From NCBI GenBank assembly GCA_013695195.1, contig JACDAY010000241.1, forward strand, positions 1 through 6,475: a stretch of 6,475 nucleotides of DNA, read 5' to 3'. Positions within the stretch are counted from its first letter, which is position 1. The number at the start of each line of letters is the position of its first letter. Origin of the DNA: Blastocatellia bacterium (GTDB taxonomy: Bacteria; Acidobacteriota; Blastocatellia; Pyrinomonadales; Pyrinomonadaceae). Below the pieces are notes generated by a model, which was given only the letters and a program-made list of their open reading frames with translations, was not told the DNA's origin and made no database searches. Made by a program: the position numbers and the translations under genes. Positions 1 to 4,310 of the stretch are shown here, one piece after another.

Positions 1-455
1 ACGTTGCGATAAGTTATCACGGCGATTTCACCGAAAAACTGCAAAACCATATTTTCATATTGCACGACGAACCCAAGCTCACCGGGCGACTGAACACGGC
101 TGTTTATGTAATCTTCGCGCAAGAGCAAATCGCCGCCCCGAAAGACGAAATTACGCGCTAGAATCCGTTCAAACAAAGCCCTGTCTTTAGTCAGCACCGC
201 CAGCGGGAAATTCTTTTTAACACGCATCACTGCTTCCGCGTCCGCACGATGTGCCTCAGCATTGTCAGTGATTAAGGTGTAACTGGTGATGCCGATATTG
301 GGATTGCCGGTTTCTTCTTTGATGATTACTTGGGAAAGTTGTTTGCTGCCATCAGTTTGGTTGGATAAACTCGATGATTGATTAGCAGTTTTCTCACTAA
401 CCTGACAGCTAGTAAATAGAATTAAACACAGGGCAATAAAGGTGAAATGTTTCAT
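1..455 (-). CDS. Putative lipoprotein with an NTF2/SnoaL-like (DUF4440-type) domain, 3' end cut by window edge
   Basis: About 151 codons are visible and the C-terminus lies beyond the left edge. The protein starts MKHFTFIALCLILFTSC: a short basic N-region, a hydrophobic core and a cysteine at residue 17 in a lipobox-like context (FTSC, with an unusual F at -3). This suggests a lipid-anchored envelope protein. A Ser/Gln/Asn-rich linker follows. The later part reads like NTF2/SnoaL-like DUF4440 proteins: an acidic helix (DNAEAHRADAEAV), then ALFERILARNFVFRGGD, LLLREDYINSR, and the strands YENMVLQFFGEIAVITYRN. Such domains usually form small dimeric barrels, and their substrate cannot be read from sequence. 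The start at 455 is preferred because GGAGAG lies 7-8 nt upstream; an in-frame ATG at 470 would start on top of that site. The gene follows pepP on the same strand after 241 bp, so a shared operon is doubtful. The family call is by pattern recognition only. Confidence 0.72.
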   Translation of the reverse strand, partial: MKHFTFIALCLILFTSCQVSEKTANQSSSLSNQTDGSKQLSQVIIKEETGNPNIGITSYTLITDNAEAHRADAEAVMRVKKNFPLAVLTKDRALFERILARNFVFRGGDLLLREDYINSRVQSPGELGFVVQYENMVLQFFGEIAVITYRN

Positions 456-496
456 ATTGTTTCTCTCCATAACACAAGCACAAAAGCCAGCTAACT

Positions 497-630
497 AATG
501 ATTATGCGGAATGATCATCCGCATAACACTCCGTTTTGAGGTATTATCAGGAGTAATTCTTAATAATCCTCAGATATCGAGGATTATCAGGAATGATTAT
601 GCATAATAGCCTTATATCCGGAATATAATC
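497..630. repeat. Cluster of AT-rich inverted repeats between pepP and the lipoprotein gene
   Basis: Four palindromic units lie in about 130 bp. Unit 1 has arms TTATGCGGA (502-510) and TCCGCATAA (518-526). Unit 2 has arms ATAATCCTC (563-571) and GAGGATTAT (579-587). Both have perfect 9-bp arms and a 7-nt spacer containing a 6-bp palindrome (TGATCA, GATATC). Unit 3 is the perfect palindrome ATTATGCATAAT (596-607). Unit 4 has arms TTATAT (612-617) and ATATAA (623-628). Direct repeats tie the units together: AATGATTATGC at 497-507 and 592-602, and ATTATCAGGA at 543-552 and 583-592. There is no T-run after any stem, so these are not canonical intrinsic terminators. They could be a REP/MITE-like remnant, paired operators for the lipoprotein gene, or mRNA-stabilising hairpins at the pepP 3' end. 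The rest of the gap (456-496, 631-696) shows nothing clear. Confidence 0.6.
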
Positions 631-696
631 TTCAGGCGAAATTGACTACTCATAACCAAGACCTTTTCTTAACTTAAGTAAATCATTGCTCTACAG

Positions 697-2412
697 TTAT
701 TCAGCATGCAAATGCTCAGCGTGACTTAAACCTGAATATGCGGCGTTTCTGCCAGAGCCGACGAAACCGCTCCGCATTGTAATGCCGTTCGGATAGCTTA
801 TTGGATCGAAGAACGCCGGGATGTTTGTGCTGAATAAACCACCTACCGTCTGATCGATCAGGATATTGGCCGAACCCGGATTGTTTGCGGCGGTGTACGG
901 CATTTCTTTGGAGGCTTTTGCCATAAAGGCTTCGATGTCTTCGAGCTTGCGCGGGAGCGCTTTTGTCATCCAATCAACACCAATCGCGGTAACGAGCATA
1001 TCGTCCTCGATGCGTATGCCGATGTTCTTGTATCTCTCAAAAACCGGCCGCACTTTTTCGGCGAATGCTTTCATTTCAGAAGTTTTTGGAAGGCTGTCGA
1101 GCGCGTCTTCGCGTATATAAATTCCGGGCTCATTTGTAAAAACCATTCCGGCTTCGAGCAGTCTTCCGTTGCGGCCGACGTCGTGAACATTCATTCCCAG
1201 CCAATGCCCTAGGCCGTGCATAAACCAAATCTTGTGCTGCTGCGAATTTTTGTCGGTAGTGAGGCCTAATTTGAACAAACCTTCTTTAATCACATTGTCG
1301 GCGGCGAGGCTGACGGCGGCAAAAGAAACTCCTGGACGAGTGGCTGCGGCGGCGGCTTCCTGCGCGTCATAAACTATTCGGTAAAGCTCGGCCTGTTCCT
1401 TGGAAAACTTGCCGCTGACAGGGAATGTCCGCGTTACGTCGGCTGTGTAATGGTCGTATTCGGCTCCGACATCCATCAAAAGAACATCGCCCTTTTTTAC
1501 GGCGCCCTGAGCTTCTACGTAGTGCAAAGTCGTCGCACTCGGCCCGCAGCCGACAATTGACGGATAACCCCAGAAATCAGCATTTCGCCGCCGAAATGTG
1601 TATTCGACCTCGGCCTGCACTTCGTATTCCATTTTTGCCCGCCCGACCATCGCCATAGAGCGCATCTGCGCCTCGGTCGTTATATCGATCGCATGCTGCA
1701 TCAGCTTTATTTCATAGGGCGATTTTATCTGCCGCAGCTCGTTAAAGATCGGCCGGGCGTTTGTAATGGTCTGTCCGGAAAGCGAATAGCCAAATGCGGC
1801 TTCACGAACGTATTCACGGCGGCCATTCTCGTCCTGTTCGGTCATGGGCAGTAATAGGTAGATCGATGCGGGAGCAGCCGCAATCGAAGCGCCGCCTTCC
1901 TTGGACGAAAACGTAGCTTTGCCTTTCACGGCAGTTAAAAATGCATCCTGCTCCGATGCAGGAACTATCGTTTTAATACCCGACAACCGTGCCACTTCGT
2001 CATGAGCATACATTTTGCCGTTCCATGTTTCGGCAAAATATGACCGTTTCGGCACGAAAAGCATTTCCGTCACATTGCTGCCGTCCTTATACAAAACGAG
2101 CGTGATATTATCCTGTTTCAAAGCCGTGAGATAATAGAGGTTATTTTCCTGGCGATAAACATAATCAACATCGTTTGTATAAAGCTTTGGTTCGGAGCTG
2201 AATAAAATGAGCATGCTCTTGTCCGCCATTTTAGCGGCAACTGCCGTACGGCGCCGTGCTAGCTCGGACTGACGCTCAACATCTGTAAATTTCGGCGGAG
2301 CAGGAGTGATTCGGATGCTGCCGGGTTTCGATCCCGTATCCGCCAAAATTGCAGCGGCGAGTCCTGATAATATAAAGGCTATAAGCAGTATCCACGTTAT
2401 TATTCGTTTCAT
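697..2412 (-). CDS. pepP: Exported Xaa-Pro aminopeptidase (aminopeptidase P, M24B family)
   Basis: This 571-residue dimetal peptidase should remove an N-terminal residue that precedes proline. Residues 1-24 form a signal peptide or anchor (MKRII, a long hydrophobic core, then LAAAILA), so it probably acts in the periplasm, unlike cytoplasmic E. coli PepP. Residues 40-220 are the N-terminal domain; 230-480 are the pita-bread catalytic domain. All five expected metal ligands are present: D314 (MDVGAEYD), D325 (TADVTRTF), H403 (HGLGHWLG), E428 (NEPG) and E469 (GIRIEDD). The substrate-binding histidines H297 (TTLHY), H399 and H410 (VHDVG) are also kept. About 80-90 residues follow the usual end of the fold, closing with a His-rich SHAEHLHAE; E. 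coli PepP (about 440 residues) has no such tail. The start at 2412 is supported by GAGG 7 nt upstream (2420-2423) and the signal peptide. No terminator is evident downstream. The enzyme class is firm; location and substrate are inferred. Confidence 0.95.
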   Translation of the reverse strand: MKRIITWILLIAFILSGLAAAILADTGSKPGSIRITPAPPKFTDVERQSELARRRTAVAAKMADKSMLILFSSEPKLYTNDVDYVYRQENNLYYLTALKQDNITLVLYKDGSNVTEMLFVPKRSYFAETWNGKMYAHDEVARLSGIKTIVPASEQDAFLTAVKGKATFSSKEGGASIAAAPASIYLLLPMTEQDENGRREYVREAAFGYSLSGQTITNARPIFNELRQIKSPYEIKLMQHAIDITTEAQMRSMAMVGRAKMEYEVQAEVEYTFRRRNADFWGYPSIVGCGPSATTLHYVEAQGAVKKGDVLLMDVGAEYDHYTADVTRTFPVSGKFSKEQAELYRIVYDAQEAAAAATRPGVSFAAVSLAADNVIKEGLFKLGLTTDKNSQQHKIWFMHGLGHWLGMNVHDVGRNGRLLEAGMVFTNEPGIYIREDALDSLPKTSEMKAFAEKVRPVFERYKNIGIRIEDDMLVTAIGVDWMTKALPRKLEDIEAFMAKASKEMPYTAANNPGSANILIDQTVGGLFSTNIPAFFDPISYPNGITMRSGFVGSGRNAAYSGLSHAEHLHAE

Positions 2413-2584
2413 TTTGTTGCCTCAGGGGAATATCTTTCAATGCTTTGATGCGAAAAAAATCTGTCTCGAAACTATTTTACTCGACTTTTAATACGCTTAT
2501 TTCCTCATTCGGTTTCAATTTCAAGCGAGTTCTTAGCGAAAGGGCTTTGCACGCTCAACAAACCGGAATGCCTTAGTAAATAAA

Positions 2585-2618
2585 CATTTTTGATTAAAAA
2601 TGGCGGCTTTGATAATAT
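2585..2618 (+). promoter_or_regulatory. Candidate promoter with overlapping hairpin upstream of the DUF937 gene
   Basis: TTGATT (2590-2595) and GATAAT (2611-2616) resemble -35 and -10 boxes but are 15 bp apart, shorter than ideal; TAATAT at 2613-2618 gives 17 bp spacing with a poorer match. An inverted repeat, CATTTTT (2585-2591) and AAAAATG (2596-2602), covers the -35 region and could be an operator. The remainder of the 2413-2658 divergent gap is AT-rich, and I see no convincing promoter pair for pepP on the minus strand. Moderate to low confidence, because AT-rich DNA gives such matches by chance. Confidence 0.3.
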
Positions 2619-2658
2619 TAAAGGCATATTGAATTAAAACAGGAGGCAGGATAAAAAT

Positions 2659-3294
2659 ATGTTTTCATTACAGGATTTGCTCGGGCCGGAGCGGGGAAGT
2701 CAGGCTGTTGATCAAATCAGCAACGACGTTGGAGCGGAGCCTTCGGCGGTCAGTTCGGCTATACAGGCAGCATTGCCAATTCTGATGGGAGGGTTGGCGA
2801 ATAATGCATCGAACCCGCAAGGGGCGGAAAGCCTGAACACTGCGCTTGAACAGGACCACGATGGCGGAATTCTAGACAATCTCGGCGGCCTCGGCGGAAT
2901 GATTTTCGGCGGCGGAGGGCAGCCGGAAGCCGTTCAACCGCCGCGACAGGCTGATGCAGGCGGAATTCTCGGCCATATTCTCGGCAATAATCAAGGCCAG
3001 GTCGCCGAAAAGGTGAGCAACCAGAGCGGCCTCGGAATGGGACAGGTCTCGCAGATACTGATGCTTCTCGCGCCCATAGTTATGGGATATCTCGGCAGAC
3101 AAAAGCGGGAACAGAACGTCGGTGCAGACGGGCTGGGCGGCTTGCTTGGAGGGATTCTCGGCGGAGGACAGCAGGCCCAACCGTCAGGCAACCCAAGGGC
3201 GGAATCGGGAAGTTTCCTCGACCAAGACGGCGACGGAAGCTCGATGGACGACATCGCATCTATGGCTTATAAATATATGACCAATCGCAGTTGA
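2659..3294 (+). CDS. DUF937 (YidB-like) domain protein with C-terminal acidic loop
   Basis: This 211-residue protein is of the DUF937 family, whose biochemical role is unknown. Two related helical segments are visible. The first is at about residues 15-50 (QISNDVGAEPSAVSSAIQ, then ALPILMGGLANNAS). The second is at about 112-147 (QVAEKVSNQSGLGMGQVSQ, then LLAPIVMGYLGRQ). Between and after them are low-complexity Gly-Leu runs (72-87, 101-109, 156-170). The C-terminus has DQDGDGSSMDD (188-198), which looks like an EF-hand or thrombospondin-3 type calcium loop (D188, D190, D192), though the canonical position 12 is I199 rather than Asp/Glu. There is no signal peptide or clear transmembrane segment. 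The start has AGGAGGCAGGA at 2641-2651; the CAGGA part sits 7 nt from the ATG, while AGGAGG itself is 12 nt away. It is transcribed divergently from pepP. The family call is good; no function can be given. Confidence 0.85.
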   Translation: MFSLQDLLGPERGSQAVDQISNDVGAEPSAVSSAIQAALPILMGGLANNASNPQGAESLNTALEQDHDGGILDNLGGLGGMIFGGGGQPEAVQPPRQADAGGILGHILGNNQGQVAEKVSNQSGLGMGQVSQILMLLAPIVMGYLGRQKREQNVGADGLGGLLGGILGGGQQAQPSGNPRAESGSFLDQDGDGSSMDDIASMAYKYMTNRS

Positions 3295-3507
3295 CCGTGC
3301 TTTTGATTGTATCTCCAAATAATGCAACGTTTGAGGCGTTTCGAGGCCAACAGGTGTTCGATCTGCTAAAGGAGAATCAGGCAATTTTGATCGGTTTTAT
3401 AGACTTTCAAGAAGGCAATTTAAAAGCGCGATTCTAAATGAAACAGGTGATTGAGTTTTTGCGCCCGTTTTGAACAAAGTAGGCTAAAATCAAACTGAGG
3501 CAAAAAT

Positions 3508-4113
3508 ATGACGGCTCAAACATTGATACAACCGATTGATTATGTGCCGACGGTTTTTGATTTCAGCCCGCTCCGCCTTAGCGACGAGCAATTCGAGAGT
3601 CTTTGCCGAAACCATCCCGATCTCAATCTCGAAATGTCCGCGGAAGGAGAATTGATCATTGTGGCGCCAACATTACCATATACCGGCGAAAAAAACGCGG
3701 ATTTAATTATTGAGGTTGGACTTTGGGCGAGAAAAGACAAATCGGGAATTATTTTCGATTCATCGACTCTTTTCACATTTCCAAACGGGGCGAAGCGTTC
3801 GCCGGATGTTTCCTGGGTTTTGCGCGAAAAATGGGAAAATGTTTCCGAAGCCGAACTGAAACGTTTTTCCAGACTCGTGCCTGATTTCGTCATCGAGCTT
3901 CGGTCGTCATCGGATTCGATTAAAAGCTTGAAAAAGAAAATGTTGGAATACATTGAAAACGGAGTCCGTCTCGGTTGGCTGATCGATCCGCTGGAGCAAA
4001 AGGTTCATATCTATCGGGCGAACGGCGAAGTGGAAGTTTTGAATAATCCCGAAACAGTTTCAGGCGAGGATGTATTAAATGGTTTTGAGTTGAATGTGCG
4101 TGAAATTTGGTAA
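3508..4113 (+). CDS. Uma2-family protein (PD-(D/E)XK nuclease fold)
   Basis: This 201-residue protein has the normal length and layout of the Uma2 family (PF05685), which adopts a restriction-endonuclease-like fold and often occurs in many paralogous copies per genome; the cellular role is unknown. The N-terminal part has RLSDEQFESLCRNHPDLNLE with E42/E47 in the first strands (LEMSAEGELIIVAP). The core acidic residues fit D100 (KRSPDVSWV) and E130 (DFVIELRS), followed by the family signature LKKKMLEYIENGVRLGWLIDP (141-161). The usual E-x-SPSD pattern after the second acidic residue reads ELRSSSDS here, with Ser in place of Pro. The lysine expected in the active site may come from K142-K144. 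A GAGG site (3497-3500) lies 7 nt before the ATG. It is 213 bp after the DUF937 gene and is followed at once by the metH promoter/riboswitch region, so it is probably transcribed separately from metH. Nuclease activity is inferred from fold only. Confidence 0.88.
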   Translation: MTAQTLIQPIDYVPTVFDFSPLRLSDEQFESLCRNHPDLNLEMSAEGELIIVAPTLPYTGEKNADLIIEVGLWARKDKSGIIFDSSTLFTFPNGAKRSPDVSWVLREKWENVSEAELKRFSRLVPDFVIELRSSSDSIKSLKKKMLEYIENGVRLGWLIDPLEQKVHIYRANGEVEVLNNPETVSGEDVLNGFELNVREIW

Positions 4114-4124
4114 GTTTGTCACGG

Positions 4125-4160
4125 TTGACTCACGACTCACAACTCTCTAAACTCTATACT
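4125..4160 (+). promoter_or_regulatory. metH: Candidate promoter for the metH leader
   Basis: TTGACT (4125-4130, 5 of 6 to the sigma-70 -35 consensus) is followed after 17 bp by TAAACT (4148-4153, 4 of 6). A better -10-like hexamer, TATACT (4155-4160), lacks a well-spaced -35 box. Either would start transcription at about 4160-4167, just before the riboswitch P1 stem at 4168, which is the position expected for a leader-controlled gene. The spacer holds a perfect tandem repeat of GACTCAC (4127-4133 and 4134-4140). The element starts 11 bp after the Uma2 stop codon. Confidence 0.45.
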
Positions 4161-4165
4161 TATTA

Positions 4166-4216
4166 GTGTGGTGAGTTACAGCGACTTGCGACCACGATAA
4201 AAATCGCTAAAAAGCT
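4166..4216 (+). promoter_or_regulatory. SAM-II-class (SAM_alpha) riboswitch aptamer controlling metH
   Basis: This is an S-adenosylmethionine-binding H-type pseudoknot in the 5' leader of metH. P1 pairs GUGGU (4168-4172) with ACCAC (4191-4195). P2b pairs UUGCG (4186-4190) with CGCUA (4205-4209), including a U4187/U4208 mismatch where SAM sits in the family. P2a pairs AGC (4180-4182) with GCU (4214-4216). Compared from memory with the crystallised metX SAM-II RNA, it shares UUGC before the P1 3' strand, GAUAAA in loop 3 (4196-4201) and GCUAAAAAG (4206-4214). P2a is C-C/G-G there and A-G-C/G-C-U here, so pairing is kept while bases change. P1 also differs in sequence but still pairs. The two U's of loop 1 (4176-4177) remain, in place of the usual three. 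SAM-V has a similar core and is the nearest alternative. Family, ligand and gene context agree. Confidence 0.85.
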
Positions 4217-4260
4217 AAGAGTTTCAATCTAATATTTTCAAACGAAAAACTCTATGCTTT
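4211..4260 (+). promoter_or_regulatory. Antiterminator overlapping the riboswitch P2 strand
   Basis: AAAGCTAAGAGTTT (4211-4224) can pair with AAACTCTATGCTTT (4247-4260): 12 Watson-Crick pairs in two blocks (4211-4215/4256-4260 and 4218-4224/4247-4253) around a 2x2 internal loop. Its 5' strand uses bases 4211-4216, which belong to the aptamer's 3' pseudoknot strand. Its 3' strand uses 4247-4257 of the terminator's 5' arm. It is therefore mutually exclusive with both, as expected for a SAM-OFF transcriptional switch. Pairings are read by eye; no folding energy was computed. Confidence 0.7.
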
Positions 4261-4285
4261 GACGGCATGGAGTTTTTATTTTGTT
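4245..4285 (+). terminator. Intrinsic terminator in the metH leader (riboswitch expression platform)
   Basis: AAAAACTCTATGC (4245-4257) pairs with GCATGGAGTTTTT (4265-4277) as a 13-bp stem with one U-G wobble, closed by a 7-nt loop (4258-4264). The 3' arm runs into a T-rich tail (4273-4285, TTTTTATTTTGTT). It lies 29 nt after the aptamer and 25 nt before the proposed metH start, so it acts as an attenuator of metH and not as the end of the Uma2 gene. SAM binding should favour it by removing the antiterminator. Confidence 0.85.
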
Positions 4286-4310
4286 CTTCGTCATTTTGTA
4301 TTGGGCAAAA

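Noticed and set aside
596..628. Intrinsic terminator for the minus-strand pepP gene
   Set aside because: The stems are AT-rich and not followed by a T-run on the minus strand, so they are kept as repeats only.
866..1658. Plus-strand open frames at 866-1120 and 1425-1658
   Set aside because: They are antisense to the well-supported aminopeptidase P gene and have no family resemblance or ribosome-binding sites.
3438..3473. Eleven-codon ORF upstream of the Uma2 gene
   Set aside because: Too short, no ribosome-binding site and no recognisable features.
4180..4208. Alternative pseudoknot pairing AGCGA (4180-4184) with TCGCT (4204-4208)
   Set aside because: It is a real complementarity, but the SAM-II alignment places the UUGC segment (4186-4189) against GCUA, and only that arrangement leaves AGC free to pair with GCU at 4214-4216.
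4166..4310. SAM-I, SAH or cobalamin riboswitch as the metH leader
   Set aside because: No four-way junction or GA-rich kink-turn as in SAM-I, no SAH-class core and no B12 box were seen. The pseudoknot plus GAUAAA and GCUAAAAAG fits SAM-II.
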